Source: an uncultured Cohaesibacter sp.
GTDB taxonomy: Bacteria; Pseudomonadota; Alphaproteobacteria; Rhizobiales; Cohaesibacteraceae
Length of the DNA: 64,000 bases
Assembly (NCBI RefSeq): GCF_963666525.1
Contig: NZ_OY762905.1
Span: forward strand, 3,699,501-3,763,500
Direction of reading: 5' to 3'
Each line of letters opens with the position of its first letter. The first letter of the stretch is position 1. A program made the translations under genes and the position numbers. The notes under the pieces are model-generated. The model worked only from the letters and a program-made list of their open reading frames with translations. It did not search any database and was not told the origin of the DNA. Shown in pieces: positions 1 through 7,212 of this stretch.

Positions 1-51
1 CAAGGCGAAAAGGTTCCAACAAAATTCAAATAAAAATATGGCGCGATTTCA

Positions 52-77
52 GGAACAAAGCGTGGTTTTCCCGCATT
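52..77 (+). promoter_or_regulatory. possible EcfG-type promoter
   Basis: GGAAC at 52-56 is followed after 17 bases by CATT at 74-77, one base off the EcfG -10 CGTT. It lies 67 bases before the DUF883 gene at 145, whose family is often under general stress control. The mismatch makes this weaker than the sites at 2698, 3629, 4281 and 7110. Confidence 0.35.
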
Positions 78-144
78 GGTCTGGTGTCTGGCAAACAACA
101 ACAATGACAGACACGACAACAAACATCCTAAAGGAGAGTGCGTT

Positions 145-465
145 ATGGCTGTTGCCAACAACAAAAGCGAAACCGCCAAGGAAACTGATCTGAACAAGCA
201 GATCGAAGAGCTTCGCAATGACATCGCCAGCATCACGGAACTGCTTGCAAAGCGCGGGTCCGAAGATGTGATCAACCTGCAGGACCGTGCCCGTGGCGTG
301 GCCAAGGCGGCCGTTGAGAAGGCGCAGGAGAAACTGACCGTCCTCAACGAGGACGCCGGTCGCGCTGAAGCCCGCATGATGCTGGAAATTCGCAAGAAGC
401 CTCTGGCCGCCGTCGGTCTGGCCGCAGGGGTTGGCTTTCTGGCAGCGCTTCTGGTGCGCAAGTAA
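145..465 (+). CDS. DUF883 (ElaB/YqjD-like) tail-anchored protein
   Basis: 106 aa. Residues 15-80 are charged and helical, probably coiled coil. The C-terminus (about 84-106) is a short glycine/alanine-rich membrane segment bounded by KKP and RK, the typical DUF883 layout; E. coli relatives sit in the inner membrane and bind ribosomes in stationary phase. The start at 145 is chosen over an upstream in-frame start at 76 because AAGGAG lies at 131-136. The next gene begins 3 bases after the stop, so the two are probably co-transcribed and translationally coupled. Function here is inferred from family only. Confidence 0.8.
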   Translation: MAVANNKSETAKETDLNKQIEELRNDIASITELLAKRGSEDVINLQDRARGVAKAAVEKAQEKLTVLNEDAGRAEARMMLEIRKKPLAAVGLAAGVGFLAALLVRK

Positions 466-468
466 CCC

Positions 469-882
469 ATGGGCGCTCTTGTCTCCATCTTGGTCGATCT
501 CGCCGGTCCCGGTATGAAGCGCGAGCTTCGCGGAGGCGTCGAGGACGGACTGCTGATTGTGGCATCCTCGATCGCCTTTCTGATCGGAACCGGCTTTGGT
601 CTGCTGGCGCTGTATATCTGGCTGGAGCGCACTCTGGGGGGCCTGGAGGCGTCGATAATCCTCGCCGCTCTGGCCTTCTTTCTCAGCGCCATCGTGCTTT
701 TGTTGCTGGCGCGTCGTCGTCGACTGAGGGCACGTCTGAGAGCCGCCGCGCGGGCTACCGCCGGTGTGGACTTTGCCACGACACGGGCGATCCTGCAGAT
801 TATCAGCGCATCACCGATGCTGATGATGGCGTTGGGAGCCGGGATCACCGCTGCCGGATATGTTTCGCGCAAGCGGCGCTAG
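469..882 (+). CDS. phage holin-like family (YqjE-type) membrane protein
   Basis: 137 aa with two hydrophobic hairpin segments (about 27-50 and 60-80), a basic stretch (RRRRLRARLR, about 82-91) and a last hydrophobic segment near 112-131 ending in RKRR. This matches the small 'phage holin family' membrane proteins that accompany DUF883 genes in Proteobacteria; despite the name it is not evidence of a prophage. It starts 3 bases after the DUF883 stop without a clear Shine-Dalgarno of its own, suggesting coupled translation. Probable role is envelope stress, by association. Confidence 0.7.
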   Translation: MGALVSILVDLAGPGMKRELRGGVEDGLLIVASSIAFLIGTGFGLLALYIWLERTLGGLEASIILAALAFFLSAIVLLLLARRRRLRARLRAAARATAGVDFATTRAILQIISASPMLMMALGAGITAAGYVSRKRR

Positions 883-1026
883 AGTCTTTGATTGCGCTCC
901 ATGCCGATTTGAAATTTTGCCCGAGAATGAGGTCGGACGCCTTTGTGCCGGTCTGACCCCCATGCGCCCATCTGTGAGCGCAAGTCCTTACAGGTGCGGG
1001 CTTTTATTGGAAGAAAGGATCTCATT

Positions 1027-1536
1027 ATGACTGTTCAAGCTGTATTGCAGACTGCACCCAGTGAATCCCACCTTAACAATGGGCTGGACACCACCTATCG
1101 CAAGGATATGGCCGAGGCCCTGTCAGATATTCTGGGGGCTACCTACAAGCTGACCGTTGTCTGCCACATCTATCACTGGAATGTTGTCGGTCCGCTGTTC
1201 AAGTCGCTCCATGAGCTGACAGAGGATCACTACAACAATCTGTTCGTGGCTGCCGACGTCATTGCCGAGCGCATCCGCGCTCTTGATGCCCTGGCGCCCG
1301 TGCGGCAGGGCAACTTCGGTGCCTTCATGCCCGAGCGCGGCGAGGTAAAGGATCTCAAGGCCAAGGACATGGTCGAAGACCTGATCGTCATGCATGAGGA
1401 GCTGGTGCGTACCATGCGCCGCGCCGGGCAGGCCGCCGGCGACGCAGGCGATCTGGTGACCGAAGATATGCTGACCGCCCGTTTGACCTTCCATGAAAAG
1501 GCACTCTGGATGCTCCGGGCAATCGTCAGCGAGTGA
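1027..1536 (+). CDS. dps: Dps family DNA-binding ferritin
   Basis: 169 aa, usual length for the family. Ferroxidase-site residues are readable with the correct spacing: H50 in HW, H62, E66/D67, D77 and E81 in the DVIAER motif. Dps dodecamers oxidise Fe(II) with peroxide, store iron and protect DNA in starved or oxidatively stressed cells. Start at 1027 has AAGGA at 1015-1019; an upstream in-frame start at 943 lacks such a site. The gene stands alone, ends at a strong terminator, and sits between a stress-type membrane gene pair and the general stress response regulators. No EcfG-type promoter is visible directly upstream. Confidence 0.9.
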   Translation: MTVQAVLQTAPSESHLNNGLDTTYRKDMAEALSDILGATYKLTVVCHIYHWNVVGPLFKSLHELTEDHYNNLFVAADVIAERIRALDALAPVRQGNFGAFMPERGEVKDLKAKDMVEDLIVMHEELVRTMRRAGQAAGDAGDLVTEDMLTARLTFHEKALWMLRAIVSE

Positions 1537-1570
1537 TCGCGAAGCCGGAAAGGGCAAGGCTCGCTTCCTG

Positions 1571-1609
1571 CCCCTCTTCATCCAGCAAGGATGGGGAGGG
1601 GTTCTTTTT
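1571..1609 (+). terminator. Rho-independent terminator of dps
   Basis: A 13-bp stem (1571-1583 with 1589-1601, two G-U pairs, 5-base loop) is followed by TTCTTTTT, 34 bases after the dps stop. Confidence 0.85.
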
Positions 1610-1790
1610 GTGCCGACCCGGCGAGAGAGTAATCTGCTTTTGTGGGGAAGGCGTGTGGTGGGGGACCAGCTCGCGGAGCGTCTATCGAGACGATGTCGGA
1701 TGGAAGACAGAAAACACCCGGATCGACTGAAGAGGCGCCTCTGTCTTGGAAGAAGTGGATCTATTGGACCTCAAGGGGGATTGACCAAAC

Positions 1791-1823
1791 AAAAGGCCCG
1801 ATGCGCTGGAGGCGCATCGGGCC
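1791..1823 (-). terminator. Rho-independent terminator of nepR-ecfG
   Basis: A perfect 12-bp stem (1795-1806 with 1812-1823) with a 5-base loop; on the minus strand it is followed by TTTTGTTT. It lies about 40 bases downstream of the ecfG stop. Confidence 0.75.
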
Positions 1824-1864
1824 GAAAGGGTATAACAGGATTTGGTGATGAAAAATTCGGGGCC

Positions 1865-2419
1865 TCAGCTTACAAAGGCCTGGGAAACAACGGAAGCGGC
1901 AGTGTTGTCCGGATGATAGGTTCCATCTTCATCCAGCGACAGCAGCTCCTGAAGATGCGTCCGGGCCCGGTTCACCCGGCTCTTGATGGTGCCGACCTTG
2001 CAATTGCAGATCTCGGCAGCCTCCTCATAGGACATGCCCGATGCGCCGACGAGAATGATCGCCTCGCGCTGGTTGTCCGGAAGCTTTGACAACGCCTCGC
2101 GGAAATCCTGCAGATCCATCTGTCCGTGCTGGGCTGGCTGGATGCTGAGATTGTTGGTGAAGGTGCCTTCGCTGTCCTGCACTTCCCTGCCGCTCTTGCG
2201 CATCTGGCTGTAGAACTCATTGCGCAAGATCGTAAAGAGCCAGGCGCGCATGTTGGTGCCGATCTCGAAGCTGTCCTGCTTTGACCAGGCCTTCATGACA
2301 GTGTCCTGCACCAGATCATCCGCCCGGTCATGCTTGCCGCACAGCGACATGGCAAAGGCTCGAAGGCTCGGGAGAACGGAAAGCATCTCCCGTTTGAAAC
2401 TGTTGTCAGCATTTTGCAT
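1865..2419 (-). CDS. ecfG: EcfG-type ECF sigma factor of the general stress response
   Basis: 184 aa. Sigma-70 region 2 spans about 16-80 (RADDLVQDTVMKAW, with the NMRAWLFTILRNEFYSQMRK core) and region 4 about 106-160 (LPDNQREAIILV, then SYEEAAEICNCKVGTIKSR). This is the ECF15/EcfG group found only in Alphaproteobacteria. It directs RNA polymerase to GGAAC-N16/17-CGTT promoters once NepR is removed by PhyR. It lies 9 bases after nepR on the same strand and is divergent from phyR, the classic arrangement. A consensus EcfG promoter precedes nepR, so the operon is probably autoregulated. Four such promoters are visible within 5.3 kb of this gene. Confidence 0.95.
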   Translation of the reverse strand: MQNADNSFKREMLSVLPSLRAFAMSLCGKHDRADDLVQDTVMKAWSKQDSFEIGTNMRAWLFTILRNEFYSQMRKSGREVQDSEGTFTNNLSIQPAQHGQMDLQDFREALSKLPDNQREAIILVGASGMSYEEAAEICNCKVGTIKSRVNRARTHLQELLSLDEDGTYHPDNTAASVVSQAFVS

Positions 2420-2428
2420 GTTGAGCGT

Positions 2429-2650
2429 TCACCTCTCACCAAGGCTGTTTGCGGCGCGTTCTGCTTCATCCAGCCGCTCAAGCAGATCCAGAAAACGGTC
2501 TGGAATGGCTTCCTGTTCGGTCTGGGTGTATAGCGCTTTCAGCTTCTGCGCGATGGCACCATTCGGATCCAACTCTTCGTCCGGGCGCATAGATCGCCCC
2601 AACATGTCGGATGCGCTCAAAATGCCCTTTTTTACATTATCTTTTACCAT
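2429..2650 (-). CDS. nepR: NepR anti-sigma factor
   Basis: 73 aa, the usual small size. The conserved core (about 31-64: AIAQKLKALYTQ, then EAIPDRFLDLLERL) forms the two helices that clamp EcfG and, under stress, move to the sigma-like domain of PhyR. It is first in the nepR-ecfG operon and is divergent from phyR. Family assignment rests on this core, size and context. Confidence 0.93.
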   Translation of the reverse strand: MVKDNVKKGILSASDMLGRSMRPDEELDPNGAIAQKLKALYTQTEQEAIPDRFLDLLERLDEAERAANSLGER

Positions 2651-2697
2651 TTAGAACACCTATAGAGGCCAAGGATTTGTCTCGGTCTTGCTATCAA

Positions 2698-2722
2698 AAC
2701 GCCCCATTCGCAAAATAGTTCC
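2698..2722 (-). promoter_or_regulatory. EcfG promoter of nepR-ecfG
   Basis: On the minus strand, GGAAC (2722-2718) is followed after exactly 16 bases by CGTT (2701-2698), a full match to the general stress consensus. It is 48 bases upstream of the nepR start, implying positive autoregulation. Confidence 0.9.
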
Positions 2723-2825
2723 CAAAAAAGATCCAAGGGTCGGGAACTTTTTTTGGATTGATGAATTGTATCGATATACTACATTTTCGATGTTTCTATC
2801 GATCTCATCAAGGAGAGTATTATAG

Positions 2826-3608
2826 ATGACGCTTTCTACTCGAGTTGCCGCGCATCTTCCCTATCTTCGTCGCTACGCTCGTGCTGTGACGGGGTCTCAA
2901 ACGTCTGGAGATGCCTTTGTGGCGGCCACCCTGGAAGCTCTGATCTCAGATGTTTCCCTGTTCCCCGAAACCGGCAGTGACCGTGTTTCCCTCTATAAAC
3001 TTTTCTCTGATCTCTACCGCAGGGCCAATGTGGATGTGCCTCCGGCCCAATCGCCCTATGGTTGGGAAAGCCGGGCGCAGGCAAACCTGCAAAACGTTCC
3101 TCCTGCTCCGAGACAGGCCTTTCTGCTGGCCTCGGTCGAGGAATTCGCAGAGCATGAGATCGCGCTCGTTCTTGGCGTCGAAACCGACGTGGTGGCAGAC
3201 CTCCTTGGCGAAGCCTCAGTCATGATTTCCAAACAGGTCGCGACCGATGTCATGATCATCGAGGATGAGCCGCTGATCGCCATGGACATCGAGCAGATGG
3301 TCGAAAGCCTTGGCCACCGGGTCACCGGCATCGCCCGGACCTACGACGAGGCGATCGAGCTTTACAACAGCGACAAGCCGGCGATGGTGCTCGCCGATAT
3401 CCAACTGGCTGACGGTTCCTCCGGAATCGATGCGGTCAATGATATTCTCAAGGACAGCGATATCCCGGTGATCTTCATCACCGCCTTTCCTGAGCGATTG
3501 CTGACTGGCGAACGCCCGGAACCGACCTTCCTTGTCACCAAGCCATTCAATGAAGACATGGTCAAGGCGCTGATCAGCCAGGCCCTGTTCTTCGACGGAA
3601 AAGCTTAG
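2826..3608 (+). CDS. phyR: PhyR response regulator (anti-anti-sigma factor)
   Basis: 260 aa. Residues 1-130 are a sigma-factor-like domain lacking DNA-binding function, used as a decoy for NepR; 140-255 are a receiver domain. Readable receiver residues are the acid pair E146/D147, phospho-acceptor D191 (LADIQ), T219 and K239. The FITAFPERLLTGERPEP stretch is the FATGUY signature of PhyR-type receivers. When phosphorylated it binds NepR and frees EcfG. It is divergent from nepR. Start at 2826 has AAGGAG at 2810-2815. A GGGAAC -35-like element at 2742-2747 faces it, but no CGTT follows at 16-17 bases. Confidence 0.95.
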   Translation: MTLSTRVAAHLPYLRRYARAVTGSQTSGDAFVAATLEALISDVSLFPETGSDRVSLYKLFSDLYRRANVDVPPAQSPYGWESRAQANLQNVPPAPRQAFLLASVEEFAEHEIALVLGVETDVVADLLGEASVMISKQVATDVMIIEDEPLIAMDIEQMVESLGHRVTGIARTYDEAIELYNSDKPAMVLADIQLADGSSGIDAVNDILKDSDIPVIFITAFPERLLTGERPEPTFLVTKPFNEDMVKALISQALFFDGKA

Positions 3609-3628
3609 GAAAAATGCGAGTGAGGCAT

Positions 3629-3654
3629 GGAACAAACTCCTAGTATTGATCGTT
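3629..3654 (+). promoter_or_regulatory. EcfG promoter of the DUF1328 gene
   Basis: GGAAC at 3629-3633 and CGTT at 3651-3654, separated by 17 bases: a full consensus match, 30 bases before the ATG at 3684. It overlaps the longer in-frame extension beginning at 3627, which argues for the later start. Confidence 0.88.
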
Positions 3655-3683
3655 TAATAGATGTAGTGCAAAGGAGAAATGAC

Positions 3684-3848
3684 ATGCTTTATTACGCAGT
3701 GGTATTTTTTATTGTAGCAATCATCGCTGGTGTACTTGGGTTTGGTGGTATTGCGGGGGCTTCAGCCGGAATTGCGCAGATTCTGTTCTTCCTGTTTCTG
3801 GCGTTCCTCGTTCTCTCCCTGCTCATGCATCTCGTTCGAGGACGATAG
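3684..3848 (+). CDS. DUF1328 small membrane protein
   Basis: 54 aa with two hydrophobic segments (about 3-24 and 28-48) separated by a GGIAGASAG turn, ending in HLVRGR: the DUF1328 pattern. The start at 3684 has AAAGGAGA a few bases upstream and follows an EcfG promoter. The family is widespread, of unknown biochemical role, and often stress-induced. It lies 75 bases downstream of phyR but has its own promoter and a strong terminator, so it is a monocistronic member of the general stress regulon. Confidence 0.85.
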   Translation: MLYYAVVFFIVAIIAGVLGFGGIAGASAGIAQILFFLFLAFLVLSLLMHLVRGR

Positions 3849-3874
3849 GGTGATAGACCTGCATCTCACGGAAA

Positions 3875-3910
3875 AGCGGCTCTGATGGATCATCAGAGCC
3901 GCTTTTTTTT
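3875..3910 (+). terminator. Rho-independent terminator of the DUF1328 gene
   Basis: A perfect 13-bp stem (3875-3887 with 3891-3903) with a 3-base loop, then seven or more T. Confidence 0.92.
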
Positions 3911-3968
3911 GCCTTGGCACTGCCTAGTTCAGAGAGACGCTGACAGGACCGAAAACGAATGCGGCAAA

Positions 3969-3998
3969 CAAAAAGGCAGAGCCGGGTCCGGCTCTGCC
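3969..3998 (-). terminator. Rho-independent terminator of csbD
   Basis: A perfect 11-bp stem (3975-3985 with 3988-3998); on the minus strand it runs into TTTTTGTTTG. It lies 30 bases downstream of the csbD stop. Confidence 0.85.
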
Positions 3999-4027
3999 TC
4001 GGTTCCGTCAGATGGGGTGGACACCCG

Positions 4028-4225
4028 TCAGCGTCGCGCGATCCAGTTCTCGATTTCACGTTCCGCTTCCTCTTCGCGCTTGCCATAAAGCTCTTGCAGT
4101 TTGCCTGCGAGCTGCTTGCGGTTGCCTGCAATCACATCAATGTCGTCATCGGTCAGACGACCCCATTCGGCCTGCAACTTGCCTTTGAACTGCGCCCAGT
4201 TGCCTTCGATCTGGTTCCAATTCAT
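4028..4225 (-). CDS. csbD: CsbD family stress protein
   Basis: 65 aa, beginning MNWNQIEGNW with the FKGKLQAEWGRLTDDD core that defines CsbD. These small hydrophilic proteins are among the most strongly induced in alphaproteobacterial general stress responses; their molecular role is unknown. The start at 4225 is chosen over one nine codons upstream because AAGGAGG lies just before it. A consensus EcfG promoter lies at 4281-4305, so it is a likely direct EcfG target. Confidence 0.92.
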   Translation of the reverse strand: MNWNQIEGNWAQFKGKLQAEWGRLTDDDIDVIAGNRKQLAGKLQELYGKREEEAEREIENWIARR

Positions 4226-4280
4226 AACGTTCCTCCTTGCTTTGTTGAACATCGGGACTTCATTGCGTCCTCATACTATC

Positions 4281-4305
4281 AACGGTCCAGCCTTGCGAAT
4301 GTTCC
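4281..4305 (-). promoter_or_regulatory. EcfG promoter of csbD
   Basis: On the minus strand GGAAC (4305-4301) and CGTT (4284-4281) are separated by 16 bases, a full consensus match 56 bases upstream of the csbD start. Confidence 0.9.
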
Positions 4306-4522
4306 AGAAATTTTGGGCAGGGTACAAGATCTGAAAGCAAAAAGACGCCACAAATGGGCAGTAATTCTTTTCCTGTTATTTCGCAATTAAGCATCTTTTG
4401 TTTCGCCCTCAGCGGTTTTCGGGGATGACTTCTTTTTGGGATGCCAATTTGTTTTGACTTTTTCTATACTCGCCCGGCTCGCCAGAAGATTGTGGCGGGT
4501 ATCCCTCAGTGACGGAACGCCC

Positions 4523-6244
4523 ATGCACAGACTGATTGCCCCCATCGTCTTCTCCACGGTCATGATCATCGGAACCGGGGTGTCCCTGATGCTGTACAAT
4601 GGTGCCGAGCGGGCACACGAGAGCCGGGCCGAGGATGTCGCCGGTCAGTTGGTGGACCGTGTATCCCTGCGTCTGTCCCAGCATTTCGCACTTTTGAGGG
4701 CAACCAATGCCTTCTTCAAGGCCTCGCCGACGCGCATCCAGCACCAACAGTTTGCCAAGATCATTTCAGGCTTTCGGTTGGAAGAAAACTATCCGGGGCT
4801 GCAGGGGATCGGTTTTGCCGAGGCCTTCAATCCGGACGATGATGCCGCGATGAATGCCGTGCTGGCCTATGACTATGGCGACGGGGCGAAGGTCTGGCCG
4901 GAGACTGATCGGGGCGAGAGGGCGGCCATCGCCCTGCTGGAGCCAATGGACGATCGCAATCTGGCGGCCATCGGCTATGACATGTACTCCGAACCGGTCC
5001 GACGCTCCGCTATCCGCAAGGCGTATGAAACCGGGGAGATGGTGGCCTCCGGGCCTGTCGAGCTGGTGCAGGAAATCACGGCGATCAAACAGGCCGGTTT
5101 TCTTGTCTATTCACGCTATGAACGCAGTGAAGCCAGAAAAGCCGAGGGAGCCTTTGAGGCCCTCGAGCAGCCCTCGGTCGACCGTAAACCGGTAAGGGGG
5201 GTAATCTATGCGCCCTTCCGGGCTGGTGATCTGTTCATGACGGCGCTGGCCGAGAAGCCACAATTGCCTGTGGCCCTGCAGGCGCATGACCTTGATGACA
5301 AGAGCCATCCGCTGTTCAAGTCTGCGCTCTATGACGATGTCGACAAGTATGGTGATCGCGTGACGCGGGTTATCGCAGTCGCCGGACGGCAATGGGTGCT
5401 CGACATCCGCGTCCAGCCGAAACAGACCCTCGATCTTGAGGATGTGGCGCCCTATGTGTCGATTGCGGTGTTTTTGCTGCTTGCCACCATGCTGGCCTGG
5501 ATCACCCATTCGCAGCTGAAGGCGGTGCGAACCGCCAGAACAATGCAGGAGTTGTCGGAAAAGAACCTGACGGAAAAGGACCTGCTGTTGCAGGAGATGA
5601 AGCACCGGATCAAAAATTCCATCGCCCGGATTCTGGCCATGGCGCGTCAGACCGCCCGCCATTCCGATACTCTTGAGAATTTTTCCGACAGCTTCACGGC
5701 CCGTCTTCAGGCGATGGCCAACGCGCAGGATGCCCTGACGCGCTCTCATTGGCAGCGGGCGGATCTGTCCGATCTGTTGTCACGGGAGCTGGGGCAGGTT
5801 TTGGGAGAGGACCAGTTTGGCGGCATGATTTCCGGACCAACCGTGGAACTGGACGAGACCACGGTTCAGGCCTTCGCACTCACCTTCCACGAGCTCGCAA
5901 CCAACGCCCTGAAATACAGTGATGTTGCAAGCGACAACACGGCTCTGAGCGTTCGCTGGTCGGTTGATCTCAGGGGCAAAGACCGCATTCTGACGCTGGT
6001 CTGGCAGGAACGCAGTCAGGAGCCGGTGAAGGCGCCTGACCACAAGGGATTTGGCACGCGACTGATCGATGCCAATATCCGGGGTGAATTGCGCGGCTCC
6101 ATCGACCGCCGTTTCGAGGAAAACGGACTGACAGTCGAGATCACGGTGCCCCTTGTGACAAAGGCCAAGGGTCCGTCAAAGTCAAAGCCGGGCAGTGCGC
6201 CGGCCGCCGGGTCCGGCAAGGAACCAGACAATCAGGCCAAGTAG
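4523..6244 (+). CDS. CHASE-domain HWE/HisKA_2 sensor histidine kinase, PhyK candidate
   Basis: 573 aa. TM1 about 6-24, a periplasmic CHASE-type domain (about 50-300), TM2 about 310-328, then a HisKA_2/HWE dimerisation domain with phospho-acceptor H361 (QEMKHRIKNS) and an ATPase domain (N-box HELATNALKY, N461; HKGFGTRLI G-box). Kinases of this family phosphorylate PhyR, often from a neighbouring gene, so this is a candidate general-stress kinase. The ATG at 4523 puts the signal anchor right at the N-terminus; a TTG 29 codons upstream (4436) is possible and neither has a convincing ribosome site. The last 63 bases overlap a gene on the other strand. The external signal is unknown. Confidence 0.85.
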   Translation: MHRLIAPIVFSTVMIIGTGVSLMLYNGAERAHESRAEDVAGQLVDRVSLRLSQHFALLRATNAFFKASPTRIQHQQFAKIISGFRLEENYPGLQGIGFAEAFNPDDDAAMNAVLAYDYGDGAKVWPETDRGERAAIALLEPMDDRNLAAIGYDMYSEPVRRSAIRKAYETGEMVASGPVELVQEITAIKQAGFLVYSRYERSEARKAEGAFEALEQPSVDRKPVRGVIYAPFRAGDLFMTALAEKPQLPVALQAHDLDDKSHPLFKSALYDDVDKYGDRVTRVIAVAGRQWVLDIRVQPKQTLDLEDVAPYVSIAVFLLLATMLAWITHSQLKAVRTARTMQELSEKNLTEKDLLLQEMKHRIKNSIARILAMARQTARHSDTLENFSDSFTARLQAMANAQDALTRSHWQRADLSDLLSRELGQVLGEDQFGGMISGPTVELDETTVQAFALTFHELATNALKYSDVASDNTALSVRWSVDLRGKDRILTLVWQERSQEPVKAPDHKGFGTRLIDANIRGELRGSIDRRFEENGLTVEITVPLVTKAKGPSKSKPGSAPAAGSGKEPDNQAK

Positions 6245-6376
6245 CGGGAAGATGATTATGCCCAGGATCCACAACAGCTTGACGCCGGTGCTCTCGTGGC
6301 TGCCAATCACCTTGACGATGGCGTAGATGTCGAGAAACAGGATGATGAGGCCAACAAGGCCATAGCCGGTAAACAT
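6182..6376 (-). CDS. PLDc_N-type small membrane protein
   Basis: 64 aa with two transmembrane segments (about 4-21 and 32-55). The DIYAIVKVIGS turn and LLWILGIIIFPLLGLIVWFLAG match the 'phospholipase D nuclease N-terminal' family, a two-TM module often found alone. Start at 6376 has AAGGAGC close upstream; a longer frame to 6484 is unsupported. The 3' end overlaps the convergent kinase gene by 63 bases. Role unknown. Confidence 0.78.
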   Translation of the reverse strand: MFTGYGLVGLIILFLDIYAIVKVIGSHESTGVKLLWILGIIIFPLLGLIVWFLAGPGGRRTARL

Positions 6377-6521
6377 GAAAAGCTCCTTGTGCAGGTGTGC
6401 AGGGGCAAAGTGCAAAGTGCCGCATGATGCGGCCCGATGATCATAGCGATGCGGGGCGGAAGGAAATGACCCGACCTCATCCATCCAGAGCTACAGGACG
6501 GCGCTGTCGGGTCAGCCCCAG

Positions 6522-7016
6522 TCAGTCGGCCAGCGTTCGCAGTTCGATTTCGCTTACGGCCAGCGCGAAGTTGAGGCCGGTCTGGGCGGAAACACTGATT
6601 GGCTGCAACGCAATGGTTTCCTTGGAGCCGCCGACCAGAAGGTTGCCGCCAACGCCAGCTCCGACGGTCGCTTCGGCGGTGATGCCGCCATAGTCGCCTG
6701 CCAAGGCACCGGGACGATACTTGTCCGTGGTCGGCGCCAGAACCAGCCATGAGATCACGCCATGATCCGTGGTGCCGATATCCAGACCGAACTTGTTGAT
6801 GGCGCCGAAATAGGCCTCATCCGGAACACCGCTCTGAGCGGATTTGAAGGTGCAGGACAGGTCCTTGGTGGACTTGAAAATGAAGCCCTTTCCTCCTTTC
6901 ACGGCGCAATCCAACTGGCCGATCTCGACCCTGTCGATGGGCTCGGCGCGCACCGGAGCGCTGACGGTGAGGGCGGGGAGCGCCGCAAGAAAAAGATACT
7001 TGAACAATCGGGTCAT
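6522..7016 (-). CDS. DUF992 secreted protein
   Basis: 164 aa with a signal peptide (about 1-24, cleaved after PVRA). The mature part begins with a cysteine-containing strand (VEIGQLDCAVKGG), has a second cysteine (DLSCTF) that may pair with it, then a glycine-rich region (EATVGAGVGGNLLVGG) and an IALQPISVSAQTGLNFA end, the DUF992 pattern. The family is periplasmic, restricted to Alphaproteobacteria and of unknown function. GGAG precedes the start. The consensus EcfG promoter at 7110-7135 marks it as a stress-regulon member. Confidence 0.85.
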   Translation of the reverse strand: MTRLFKYLFLAALPALTVSAPVRAEPIDRVEIGQLDCAVKGGKGFIFKSTKDLSCTFKSAQSGVPDEAYFGAINKFGLDIGTTDHGVISWLVLAPTTDKYRPGALAGDYGGITAEATVGAGVGGNLLVGGSKETIALQPISVSAQTGLNFALAVSEIELRTLAD

Positions 7017-7109
7017 GGGGTCAATCTCCAGGTCTTTGTCAAAAACAATGTGTCAAGGTCTGGAAGTCCGCCCATAACGGGCCCGACTTGCATCCCTGTT
7101 TGACGAATA

Positions 7110-7135
7110 AACGTAAGACCTGCCTGTTTTGTTCC
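7110..7135 (-). promoter_or_regulatory. EcfG promoter of the DUF992 gene
   Basis: On the minus strand GGAAC (7135-7131) and CGTT (7113-7110) are separated by 17 bases, a full consensus match 94 bases upstream of the DUF992 start. Confidence 0.82.
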
Positions 7136-7212
7136 GCACCAGGTGAGCGCTCACGGTTGATCGCATCTGGAAACCTTGGATCAAGCCATTGAGAAACAAG
7201 AAGAACCAGTTT

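Noticed and set aside
469-882. Holin-like protein as a prophage sign
   Set aside because: No other phage genes nearby; the family is common next to DUF883 genes in ordinary chromosomes.
1493-2089. Long plus-strand frame over the dps end and the ecfG 3' part
   Set aside because: It runs through two terminators and antisense to ecfG, with no ribosome site or recognisable domain.
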